Of a stretch of 64,000 nucleotides of DNA, positions 46,905 to 59,039 are shown piece after piece. The notes under the pieces were generated by a model that had not been told where the DNA came from, made no database searches, and saw nothing but the letters and a program-made list of their open reading frames with translations. A program made the translations under genes and the position numbers. This DNA is from Eulemur rufifrons. Its lineage: Eukaryota > Chordata > Mammalia > Primates > Lemuridae. The stretch covers positions 242,100,843 to 242,164,842 of the forward strand of contig NC_090989.1 of NCBI RefSeq assembly GCF_041146395.1. The letters are read 5' to 3'. The first letter of the stretch is position 1; each line of letters begins with the position of its first letter.

Positions 46905-47815
46905 TTCTCCAGGGAAACAGAACCAACTGTGTGTGTGTATATACAATATGTATGTGTATATTTACAAACACACACAGTCATAGGTTGCTTAATGATGGGG
47001 TATGTTCTGAGAAATGCATTGCTAGGTGATTTTGTCCTCATGGGAACATTATAGAGTGTACTTACACAAACCTAGATGGTATGGTCTACCACACACCTAG
47101 GCTGTATGGTATAGCCTAATGCTCCTAGACTTCAAACCTCTACAGCATGTTATTGTACTGAATACTGTGGGCAATTATAACACAACAGTAAGTATTTGTT
47201 TATCTAAATATATCTAAACATAGAAAAGGTAATACATTGTGCTGTAATGTTAGGATGGCTATGATGTCACTAAGTGACAAGAATTTTTCAGCTCCATTAT
47301 AATCTTGTGTGCCCACTGTTGTATATGTGGTCCATCACTGACTGAAGCATCGTTATGCAGTACCTGTCTGTGTGTGTGTATAAACACACACATATGCTGC
47401 ATGACTCTGTATATATACACACCCACACACGTATATATGCTGCATAATGGAGAAAGAGACTTGACTGACCGAGTTATTCTAAGGAATTGGCTCAGGAGGT
47501 GTGGGGGGGCTGGCAAGTTGCTAATTTGCAGGTTAGGACAGCAGGCTGGAGACCCAGGAAATATTTGATACTGCAGTCTTGAATCCCAAGGAAGCAGAAT
47601 TCCTTGAGAGACCTCAGTCTTTTCCCTTAAGCCCTTCAACAATTGGATGAGGCCCACTCGCATTATTGAGGGCAATCTGCATTACTCAAAGTCTACTGAC
47701 TTAAATGTTAATCTCACCCAAAAAAATACATTCATAGCAACATTTAGAATTTGTTTTTTGACGAAAAAACTGGATACCCCAGCCTAGCTAAGTTGATACA
47801 TAAAATTAATCATCA
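46905..47815. mobile_element. Two ancient interspersed repeats, one nested in the other
   Basis: The outer element begins 'tagtcagttctccagggaaacagaacc' at about 46907. It resumes after about 47450 with 'aaggaattggctcagg', 'ggctggagacccaggaaa', 'gatgaggcccactcgcatta', 'tactcaaagtctactga' and 'agttgatacataaaattaatcatcaca'. The inner element (about 46975-47365) opens 'gtcataggttgcttaatgatgg' and contains 'gtgtacttacacaaacctagatgg' and 'catcgttatgcagtacctg'. Both are common mammalian families whose names I cannot assign with confidence. Confidence 0.65.
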
Positions 47816-47819
47816 CATT

Positions 47820-48870
47820 ATTTCCATTATGCCTGAGAGGTCCTCTAACCCTCAGTTTTCTGAGGGCCAAATTTAAATTCAGGGATCTGTATTTATTAGA
47901 ACTTTATATGTTAAACTGTAGTAATTTTCTCTGCATGGGAACTTGTTCTGAAGATAAGGGTAGTTGCTCACTTCAGAGGAATGCCCTTTGAGTAAGCGGA
48001 TAATTACATAGTAAGCTCTCTGTTCAAAAAATGTAGTTTATAAAATTTGAACTTTTAAATTCCATCTTGGTTTTCCCCTTCTGCTTAATACCTGGTTCTC
48101 TGTCAGTTATGGTATTCAGGGGAATTCTAATTTTAATATTTGTCTAAGCAAAATATAATTATGAAGGTGATTCTCTGGCATAACGTTTAATATGTGGTAT
48201 TCTAAAGACTTTTGGAATTCCAAATGACTTTTGGCTATGTGCTTTTCAAAAGATTAATAAATAATGAAAAATTGAGCAGTACTATGTTTATGTACTTTCA
48301 GTTGTATTACTTATTTTATCCTCACAGTGGCCCTTTGAATTTGGGATTATTACCCCTATTTTACAGGTGAAAAGACTGAAGCCCAGAGAGGCTCAAATTT
48401 TGGAACTTCATGGCCAGCAGGTACCAGGGCTGGGATCTTCAGGAAAGTCTTTGGACTACAAGCCTTGTGGTCTTTCTGTTGTCCCAAAGGCCAGAGTCAG
48501 TAGGGAATGAGTTATCTGTGGGTCACTTATGCAGACAGAATTACTGAATATTGGAGCTTTTCTGTGCTCTCTTCCATTGGCCTAAAAAACTGACAGTCAA
48601 TTCTCTCATTTTTTAATAGAAGAAAACAATTTTCTGTTTTGGATCAGCAAATTCATTGCATTGGTAGAGATAGGAGAGAAAAATCTTACTGAATGTCCCT
48701 TGTCTTATCCTCTTCCTCTCACTTAATATCCTGGGACATTAGCTTTATCCTTTAGGTAACTCTTGATTATCAAAATTCCATGAGAAACTTTCCTAATATT
48801 GCATATGCTCAAACTCCAAATCCCAAAGGCACAAAACAAAAGACACAATAAGTAAGATTTAAAAACAATT
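47820..48870. other. Intergenic: one MIR, no gene
   Basis: A MIR in minus orientation lies at about 48295-48470 ('tattttacaggtgaaaagactgaagcccagag'). Nothing else was recognised. Confidence 0.55.
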
Positions 48871-48876
48871 ATTTAA

Positions 48877-49155
48877 GGCCAGGAGTGGTGGCTCACGCCT
48901 GTAACACTAGCATTCTGGGAAGCTGAGGTGAGAGGAGTTCAAGACCAGCCTGAGCAAGAGCGAGACCCCATCTCTACTTAAAAAAGAAGAAGAAAAAATT
49001 AGCTGGGCATAGTGTTGTGTGTCTGTAGTCCCAGCTACTTGGAAGGCTGAGGCAGGAGGATCGATTGAGCCCAGGAGTTTGAGGTTGAAGTGAGCATCAT
49101 GCCACTGCTCTCTAACTGGGGCTATAGAGCAAGACTCTATCTCGAAAAAAAAATT
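48877..49155 (+). mobile_element. Alu, strepsirrhine type, slightly shortened
   Basis: Head 'ggccaggagtggtggctcac', left arm with 'cctgagcaagagcgagacc', linker with GAAGAAG, right arm ending 'gcaagactctatctcg' and A9. The left arm has lost part of the 'gaggattgcttgag' region. Confidence 0.9.
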
Positions 49156-49439
49156 TTTGATCATATGTAACAAAAATTAATTTCTAGAATACATTATATA
49201 AAGCAGTAAAACAACAATCCAGTAGAAAAATATACAAAGAATAGGCAGTTTTTAGTAGAGTATATACAAATGGTCAAAAAATAAATGAAAAGATAATCTC
49301 ACCCGTTAATTAAAAAAGTAAACAGAAACAATGGCATGTAACTGTAAGTGTGGGAAAAGGAAAAAGGAGTGGTAACATTGGCAAAGTTTTCTGAAGACAA
49401 TCACTGTTACATACTATTATCACTTGGTGTAATTCTTTT

Positions 49440-50310
49440 GGAAGACAACTTTACAATATCTATCAAAATTGTATGTGTATGTATGTACCCTTTGACTCAG
49501 CTATTCCACTCATAAGTATGCAAAGATACACACACAAATAATGTATAAAAATACATATATACTATATATAATATGGTATATATAAATATGAAAAATGTTT
49601 GTATATATGTATAAAATATGTATATACCCATTGACTCAGCAATTCTACTATAACTCATGTAAGTATGAAAAATATATATGACATATATGCATGTATACAC
49701 ATACATACACATATTTATAAGTATGGAAAGATATATACACAAATATATATATATATACACACACATGTAAGTATTGATAGATTTTATACACACACACACA
49801 GATGTACTTTAACTGCAGCAGTTTCACTCTTACAAATTGCTACAAATAGCTTGTATAAGTATGCAAAAATGGTTCTTTATAGCAGTATGTAGTAGCAAAA
49901 AAATGCAAAAGAGAAAACAATTGACATGTTTGTGATAAGAGACTAGTTTTTTAAAAAAAAATTATGGTTCATCTATAAAATATGAAACTATGCAGCCATA
50001 AAAAAGTGAAGTATATCTATATGCACTAATAATGAAAGTTGTCAAAGATCTATTGCTAATTAAAGAAAGCAAGTAATAGCATAGTATGGTCCCATTTATC
50101 TTTTCTAAATGTGCATGCTGAGGGAGGGATGTTTACAATTATATGTACCTGTATTTCTGGAAGGATAATTAAACTGTATTTGATAATGGTTACCCATGTG
50201 TAGCAAGAATGCGGGGTGGGGAGGTTTTAGAAGATTTTTACTTGCTTATTTTTTGCTTTCTGGGCTGTTTGAAAGTTTACTATGAGCAAGAATTATTAAA
50301 GTAACAACCA
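49440..50310 (+). mobile_element. Old L1M 3' end with internally amplified AT-rich segment
   Basis: 'catctataaaatatgaaactatgcagccataaaaaag', 'gtcaaagatctattgctaattaaag' and 'gggctgtttgaaagtttactatgagcaag' follow the L1M tail. The 'ttgactcagctattc/ttgactcagcaattc' to 'aagtatg(c/a)aaa' portion occurs twice (about 49487-49530 and 49630-49675), with a partial third at about 49717. TATA/CACA simple repeats separate the copies. Confidence 0.65.
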
Positions 50311-50314
50311 CAGA

Positions 50315-52780
50315 AATTTGGGGAGCTATTCTATATAAATCTTTCCAGTACTTACCCTTCAGAAGAAAACTCCATGTCATGTGTTAATATTCTGCTGATC
50401 TGTCTGTGGGTTTATGAACAAAATAAACTTTTTATTGTTTTATGTTTATGTATTATCTCTTGTAATTATAAAATATGTAATAACATACAATGACATTATT
50501 CCCAGCTCAATTAGATAAAGAAAACAAAATGCAATTACTGTATTTATACTAAGAGAGAAATCTGAAGAACTATGGATAATCCTTAAATATTTAGTTTTGG
50601 ATTATTTTGAAAGCTACCTGAACACCAGACATTCATTCCTGTTCTTAACTCCTTCTCTGTTATCCATAGCTCAGTACCTAGTATCTGGTGTGGAAGAAAG
50701 TAGAATTGAATTCTGAGGAAGATACAGTTTTCAGCCAAGGCAATGGAAATGGAGAAATTTTTGAACAGATATAAGGTAGATGGGAGTTTGTTTAAAATGG
50801 AATGAGAGCCAGAGATCACATAAGACAGGTTTCAGAGGACGTAGCCCCAACCACACAATAATAGAGAGAATTATGATAATGGGAGGATAGATAAATAGAA
50901 GATTATGCATTGGGAGAGGAGGCCAAATATGAAAGGGAAATGAGGCATGGTTTAATTACTGTAATTGGCCTTAAAGTTTTGACTTGAACTCTGTTGTAAA
51001 ATATGTTCTGTACCAGCACTGACTCTGTATACTGGAAGCTACTGAAAGTTTAATGCCAGAGCTTCTGAGTGGGAAATGGATTAATAGGTGTTTGAGATTC
51101 CTTTGTAAACTTCTAGTATAATGTGGATAGCTGTGAGTTAGTAAGCATGTCATATTAATACATTGTTCATAGTTCTTTTTCCAGCAAACTATTTGGTTTA
51201 TATTTAGTTCTAACTCAAATTAGTAAGTCAGAATTGGGGCTTGTTTTTGACCCATGCATTAATTTATATTACTGTGCTTAATATATAATCCATGTCAGTT
51301 ACATATTATTTCATTAGCAGCACTAGTATTAGAGCAAATTTTCATTTATGTAATTAATACAGCTGTATATGAAAGTTACTGAGTTTCTGTAAAGTGTTTT
51401 TTTCCTTGTGCAAGGAATTATATTAAAATCTTTGAGTAGGGGGTTCAAGAGGCAAGAAAGGAGTAAGGAATTCCATCTGGGCAGCTGAAATTGAGAAAAG
51501 TTTTATGGAAAATCAGGATAGTAGTAGAGAATGAACCCATTACCATTATTTTAGGCCTGGAGATATTTCACAAATCTCATCAGCATGTACCAGACACAAT
51601 TTGTGTTGTTTTGATTAATTCTGTTGGACTGTTGATCCATCTTCCACAAAACACCACCATGCTGCTTCTCCTTCCACTCCTTTTGTTGCTTTTTAAAAAT
51701 CTCATTCTCTGCCCTCCTGAAATGGCTGACGTGTACATATTGAAGTGATACAGACCTCTTCCCTAACTAGCTAGTTCCTACTATCAGTCAGGCAAGATTT
51801 AAGAATCTAAAGTTTCAAGAAATCTCATGGAAACAAATCAGAAAGTACTATACCCTTAATAATGGGTCTGTAAAATTCATGACAGATGTTCACAGAGAGT
51901 TAGCCTCTGATTTCTTCTATATTTTAGCTTCTCTTACCTTTGCACTTTCTGTTCCTGCCAAAATTCCCAGCTTTTTCTCTTGGTCCTAACTCCCTACACT
52001 AACCCCAGTTAGGTCAGAAACTCTTACTATATGCTTATATAAAAACCACCTTTTTCTCCCTTCAGAGCACTTATGTTAGTTTGTAAATACCTACTTCAGT
52101 GATATTTTATAAATTTATTGAACCTACTTAGCTCACTTTAAGAAGCTAATTATTCTAGTGGTTCTGTGTGGCATGAGGAAATGCAAAAGGCAACAGGAAA
52201 AATCAGAAGATGAAGTGAAAAAGATCTTAAAAATTAAACTAAGCATTTATTTTGCACAGGCACCTTTCTGCCCTAGTTCTCTGAAACATGTCTGTAATTT
52301 TTCAATGAACTGGCAGAGGTCATACATATACAGATTTTTCCCCTCTAGGGCTCCAGAATTTTAAAATAAGTTTCTTTTCTCTTCTCCCCCCTCCCCATTC
52401 CTCTCTATACATCTTTCCTTCACTCATACTATGGCAAAATTGTTAGTAATAAAATATAAGACCACACCACACTCATGTATGCAACAAATCCGTAAAGGCA
52501 TAGAACTTCAGTGGCCCAACTCCTACGTTTACAGATGAGGAAAATTGAGGCTAATCAAAGTCACATGACTTAACAGTGATCTATTGAATTAGCTAAAAAA
52601 CCAATATGGAAACTCAGGTCTTCTATCTTCCAATCAAGTCCTAGTTTCTCTTTCCTCCATTTCCTCTTCCTTGGGGTTATAACAGGAGAATATACTGAAA
52701 ATATCTTCAATGTATTAAACTTTGTTGCTCCTTCAATTAATTTCTAAAATTAAAATTTTCTTATTTTCTTTTATATGTGA
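50315..52780. other. Between genes: nothing firmly recognised
   Basis: AT-rich. A MIR-like core (minus) lies at about 52495-52625. Short ORFs only. Confidence 0.5.
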
Positions 52781-52787
52781 CAGTGTA

Positions 52788-52793
52788 TTTATT
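52788..52793 (-). terminator. CDKN2B: Candidate distal poly(A) signal of CDKN2B
   Basis: AATAAA on the minus strand, 3.8 kb past the p15 stop. Human CDKN2B has a 3' UTR of about 3 kb, so this or the proximal site could be used. Low certainty. Confidence 0.3.
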
Positions 52794-53799
52794 TATCTAT
52801 TTGTAGCTTAGTAATTGAACACTGTGAAATTACACCAAATTAAGAATTATTCAAGTTTTCACCAAATAACTAGACAGTTTCTGTTTAATAATGAAAATCT
52901 ATGAAGCATGTCAAAATTTGGTTATGATTAGTTGCTGAGAACACTGACTTTTGCATTTGCCCCAGAAAGCAGTCCCCAAGAGGGCTTCTTCAGATGATTC
53001 CTATAAGTTTTGCAGATCATTAAGTCTACTTGCTCTGCTTTTAGTAGAATCTCAGTGTATTGAACATTGTAAAAATTATGCCCCATTATAAAAATAATCA
53101 GGCTCTGGTAACACATACAGGGAAAATGAGCATATCTCTCACTTTTGGAAATAATTGAGACGTAATTATAAAGGCAGTAAAAAAAATCCCTGTTGACTAT
53201 TATATGCTAATGCACAGGTGGTTTTTAACATATTGGATAAAGGAAGGGTACTATAGAATCTCAATGTAAGTGTGAAATTAGTTGTAGGTATTTGCCGAAG
53301 GTCAGTTACCTACCTTCCTATGATAATTATTTGGTCCTGGACACTACATTGTGTTTGCCATAACAGAGAAATAAAATATCATAAAAGCATTCCTAAGTAT
53401 ATACTTTCCCAAAGGTGTTTGGGGTTTTATGAATCCTTAGCTCCACTTTTGAATCAGTTTCATTCTTTAATTCTGAAATTACTAATTTTAATCATTAGAG
53501 CCTAGAAAATTTTAAATAGATTTTGCTTTCATAACTAATCAACCTTTAAAAAATCCACCCACTTAGCTGAGAAAGAAGATATAAAAATGAGACAAAATGA
53601 ATGGTATTAAGTTTCTAAATTTCTTTAAATTCCAGATCTTCCTGGAATAAAGGTTAGGTAGTAGAATTTGTATAACTTTGGTAATGTTTTAGACTTTGAT
53701 ACAGAAATTAGCAGGCATATTTAATTTTCTGTGATTCCACAAGGGAGCCAGAATATATTAACTATATATTTTCTTGCATATGTATCCCTCAAAGTGAAA

Positions 53800-56628
53800 T
53801 CCTTAATAAATTTAACAGTATATATTTCCTTGTGCTGCTTATAAAACACAGTAGCCAAACCTGTCTGCCAGGTGGCTTTGAAAACTTAGCTTTTACATGT
53901 CATTAGTAAGTTACTATTTCAGTACCACCAGGTGGTAATTAATTTGAGTAATTTTTGGTTTTACTTTATACCAAACAAAAAGCCTAAAAACCAATGTAAT
54001 ATAGTACTGTGGAATTCACAATCACATTTTCTTGTTTGAGTTTCCTTTAATATCAGATTGTCATTAGCAGAGATTCCACAATTTCTTTAAATTAGGAATG
54101 AAGTAACGTTTCATATGTATTTCAAAAAAATTATCATTTTTCATGACTCAGTCTCATGAAACTAGCAAATTTAAACATCTTGGAACTTAAGAAATTGAGG
54201 ACAAATTAAACGATTTTATAAATCAAATGGGAGATTTGAAATTATCAATTGACTTCTTTTATACAGAATGTTTCTTGGTAATTATAAAGTAATATAAACT
54301 CTAAAAGTATTCTTATAGCCAATAATGATTCATGTGCTTAAATGATAACTAGAATTGTACTTTCTGTCTTTGTGGCTTAATTTGAAAATGAGGGTTCCAT
54401 TATCTTTGTTCCAAAAGTTTTGGTTTTTATAGGTGTTTCTTTTGGGGGCTATTCTCCTATTGTTGACATTTTAAAATAGATTTAAAACAATGTTTATATT
54501 TACTAGATGTTAAAGAAAGAAAAGCCATGCTGGAACTTATAAGGGAGACCATTGTGTATTTCTGTTTTGTTTTGTTTTTTAAATTGGTTGTCTTCCTATG
54601 TATCATTAATGATTTTGGAGGATAAGATGAGTGCAGTGGGAAGAAAAATCAAAACTAATCTACAAGCTTTGGGGCCAGATGAATGAACTTTACACATCCA
54701 TGGAATGAATATCTTGTTACCTTTGGCAAGTTACTCAGTATTTCTCTGCTTCATTGTCCTTATCTGTGAAACAATACCTATCTATCAGGTTTGTTTTAAG
54801 TGGTAAATGAATAAATATATTTTAAAGTATACCTGGTACAAATTATGTGTAAATAAATGTATCTCTTCCCCAATAAGATAGGCTCTGATTCTGAACTAAC
54901 CTTCCCTAGTAATACATTAGTTTGAAGAATAGGAATTGATAGATAAGTAAAGATTTGTGTATTTAGCTCAAAGGCATCACTTCCTATAAGTCTCTACTCT
55001 CAAATTACTTCTTTTTTTAGTTCCCTCTTCTGTCTTTTAAATGTATACATATATAGTAGAATGGATACTTAGGAACATAAAACATGTATAAATCTTATGT
55101 TTAACTTTCTATGACATATCTATGCAGTTTTTATAAATTGTTGGTATTGCTTATCAATAGTTATTAGAAGGGGTGAGAGAAGGGAAGCTCCTCTGAACTC
55201 TTAAGATTTCTCTGAAGTTAGTGGTACAACCATGAATATACCTTTTTAAACCAAATTATCCACACCTTGGAGTTCAATCTCTACTGTTAATTCTTTATTG
55301 AAGTAGTGAAGTATGAGTTGTTCCAATGATATAATGAATCAAGTAATACTGGAAATTAAATCCCAAAGCAGTGCAACTTTAGTTTGTTCAGCAGATACTC
55401 CACAAGCCTTCATCATATATTTTCCACAGTTTTATACTCAATCTACTTTTTTAGCAACCCTTGGGAAATATTCCAAGATAATTCATGGAATAAGTGTATC
55501 TATCTTCTAAAAGACATTGGGAATATTTCATAGTTTGACCCCCTGAGACACTCTATAAAGAAACAACCAGAAGAATTTAACAAAGAAATAAATAGGTTAA
55601 GGATGAAAGCAATCTAGGGGTTTGCACTGAGTTTGCCAGTGTCATAGCTTCCTTTAAGAGTCCTTCCTCACCTCTTTACTGAAGGACATGAGTTATTTTG
55701 TTATTTAAAGTCTTCCAATTAAATAAGACTGTTACTGAAGAACAACTCGAAAGTACAAAATATCACGAAATCTTTTCAAGTAGCAATTCATAGGGGGATT
55801 TCTGTATCTTATCGTTAATAGATGAAGCAAAATGTTACAGTTAACCGTTACAATTGCTCTCACTGCAATCCACCACTTCATCCTGTGCACTGTTACACTC
55901 CGCTGGCATCCAGAACTCCTGGGAATCTCTTCTCAGCGGAGTAAGAGCCAGAGCCTGCACCTTTCCCAGAGCTGCCCTGCAACACCGTGATCCAGGGATT
56001 TTAGGATATGAGGCAGATCTGTCGTCGCTTCCACGTCCTCTCTCTCTTCCCCCTCTGCTATCTGGTGGAGCTGAGTGCGAGTCCCTAGGGCTTCCAGTGA
56101 GTACCATGTTACTGGTGACTTACCGAGCACCGAGCACCGCACAGGGAATAAAGAGTAAAGCCTTGGACACCTGCTGAAGCCCACCTCAACCATCATCCGT
56201 CTTGGCCTCAGTCTTCAGGTTTTCCTCTTGCTCCCAGGGCCTAATGCCCGAAGAGTGGGTTCACTCAGAGCTCTCCTGCAGTCGGTGGGGGGAGCATACT
56301 GACGACCCCAACGCCTCCTCCCACTCTGCCCCGGCATCCTGCGTCAGAAGACTCTGGAACCCTGGAACTTCACGCACTCCTCAACATCGCTGGAAATCCA
56401 CCTCTCTGCGTTTGGCTTCACGGTGAGTGTTGAGGGCTAGATCCAGATTAAGAAAAAACGTATATAAACTTGTTCCTGGTTGGCTCCTCCTTCCTCTAGA
56501 GAGTGGAGTCGCTTAGCAAGGCTTGCAGGCTTTCCGCCGCTCCACGTTTTATAGCCTTCATTGAACTAGGTGGGGGTGGGGAACTGGGGAGGAAAAAAGT
56601 GGTCGTGGGCGGCTGGGAGAACCCTCTG
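53800..56628 (-). other. CDKN2B: CDKN2B 3' UTR region
   Basis: Minus-strand sequence after the p15 stop. 55850-56470 is GC-richer with several CpGs, then the sequence turns AT-rich. A MIR-like piece (plus orientation) lies at about 54660-54830. The downstream extent is unknown. No other gene was recognised. Confidence 0.55.
55294..55299 (-). terminator. CDKN2B: Candidate proximal poly(A) signal of CDKN2B
   Basis: The first canonical AATAAA on the minus strand I noticed after the p15 stop, 1.33 kb downstream. Confidence 0.4.
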
Positions 56629-56952
<324 letters not shown>

Positions 56953-57266
56953 TCAACGAAATATCTATTTGTGAAGACCCAGTGCAGAGGCGCACAAGTA
57001 TCGAGGCTGGTTTCTCTTCATTTGCTGACACAATCTCCCCGCCCCACACCGCCCCCTCCTAGTTACTGTACTCTTTACCCAGCACAAATTAAAATTTCAT
57101 TTTATTGTCCAAATGTGCAGAGACAGAACCAGCTGATGGTAGAGTGATTATCGTTATTGTAGGAAAAAAGTTATTGATTTCCGTTGGCTCATGGGAATCT
57201 CTTTTGTTAATTTATGGGGTGGAGTGAAGTTTAAGTGGCGTTTAAAACTTTTTCTTCCTGCTTCCT

Positions 57267-57291
57267 CCTCCCCCCCCGCCCCCCCCCCCCA
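57267..57291 (-). other. C-run / minus-strand G-run in CDKN2B intron 1
   Basis: An almost pure C tract with one G, giving G-runs in the CDKN2B pre-mRNA. Confidence 0.9.
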
Positions 57292-57633
57292 CAATCCAGG
57301 TCTAAAAATATTAGGTAGTCAACTGGTACTGTTTTCTTAGAAGTGGGGAGTAATGCTTTAGGGGAAAAAACAAGAAACAAATAAGTTTCTTAAAAAGGTT
57401 TACTTTGTTTAGTTCTAGCAAATCCCTTGTGGAAGGCTTTTGTTTTTCATTGTCATATGTGTCTGTGCTCATGAAAGGATTGTAGTCTGATGATTTGAGC
57501 CAAAATTGGAGATCAGAAGGGAAAAACTAAACCAAGTCACACGTAATCTTATAAAACGATGAAAACGAATGATTTCTTTTAAATAAATAGTTCACCATTT
57601 TTAATATTTTAGGTTAATGTTACACCAAAACAT

Positions 57634-57698
57634 TTAATTTTACATGTTACATTAAATATATTAATAGTGCATATATTTAATGTGACATGTAAAATTAA
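57634..57698. repeat. Long inverted repeat, 28-bp arms with one mismatch
   Basis: Arms 57634-57661 and 57671-57698 pair except at one position (57648 against 57684), around a 9-nt loop. Very AT-rich. It has the look of a small palindromic MITE or a hairpin. Confidence 0.9.
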
Positions 57699-59039
57699 TA
57701 CTATATTGATATTGTATAGGATTTTATAATTACTAAGATTTTATGTTAAATGGCAAATATTTTCTATACAAAAAGAGCTTAAATGCTAGCATTCAAGTCA
57801 GAATGGTGTGTAAGTAAATCGATGTTTTAAAGGGGCAATCCTATAGCAGCCTATGTGTACATGTACATCATGCAAGCATTTGCTTTTGTATTTTAATGAT
57901 AAAACAATTTTTGATAACTAAATGTTCAAAATGGAGTTTATGTGCTTTAAAATGTACCATGTAATTTAAAGGCATTATACCTCTAGTGTTTTATAGTTTA
58001 TTTGCTTGTTTCATGAATATTAGAAATGTTCATTTCCTCTCTTAAAAACCATGATAACCATAAGTCATTTCTACTAGTGATGTAAAGGATATTTTACATA
58101 CACAAAAGAGAGGGAAAAAGTGGTTCTTAGTATTTCAAAAAATGGTGAATCCAAATTATAAGAAAACTTGTTTTCATAATAATAGAATTTTCTCTTTAAG
58201 TACCACTTTACGATAGTTTTGCTACTTTAAAATATCCCTTATACCACTTTTCTAATAATTCAAAAGGAATGAACACTTATTTTCTTAAAAATCTACACTG
58301 TTAACAAGATTCCTTAATATTAGCTTAGTTATGGAGGGTGCTGATGAGGTGAATACTGAATATAACCATAATAGTAAACTGTAAAGTACAAAGCCATTAT
58401 CTTAGATTTTAAAGGAATTTTAAAATTCAATACTAATTAAAATAGGATTAGGATTAGTAGTTAAACATTTAAGAAGTATATTTTAACAATGAAGAGATTA
58501 TTTATGAAGACCCTCTGCCATTCAAAGCGGACCTAATACCATTGAGGATGATAATTAAACATAAAAAAATCTATAGAACCATTTTTAAAAATTTTATGCA
58601 TCACTCAAGGGAAGCTGCTAAGATAAAAGGAATTAAGTACTGTGGTTGAGGAATCCTGTCGCATTCCTTTGAACTCAATTCGCCTCTCTGAGAAAAGAAT
58701 ACAAAAGATCTCATAGAGAGGCTTAAAAGTTCACCTTGAAATGTTTTCACGGTACTATGAGTTTGTAGAATTCCTTAAATCCAATCCAGATTATGTAGAT
58801 TTTAACTTACTTATCTTTATCGTTGAGAGTAGACAGACAAAATAGTCCTCCTTTCCAAATAACCTGTCCTTTCCCCCTAATTGAATCTATTCTTTAAATC
58901 TCTGATCATGAGATGGCAGAAAAATATTTATATTTTACCACCATTAAAAAGGAAACCAAACTGAAGCAGTAGGTTTTTCAATTTCTTTCTTTAAGATTTT
59001 TGCTGAGTAAAAACTTGCTTTACTCCTGGGCTCCACACC

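Noticed and set aside
53925..53940. CTCF-like 'ccaccaggtggt' motif
   Set aside because: It lacks the GGC end of the core and is a simple palindrome around an E-box-like CAGGTG.
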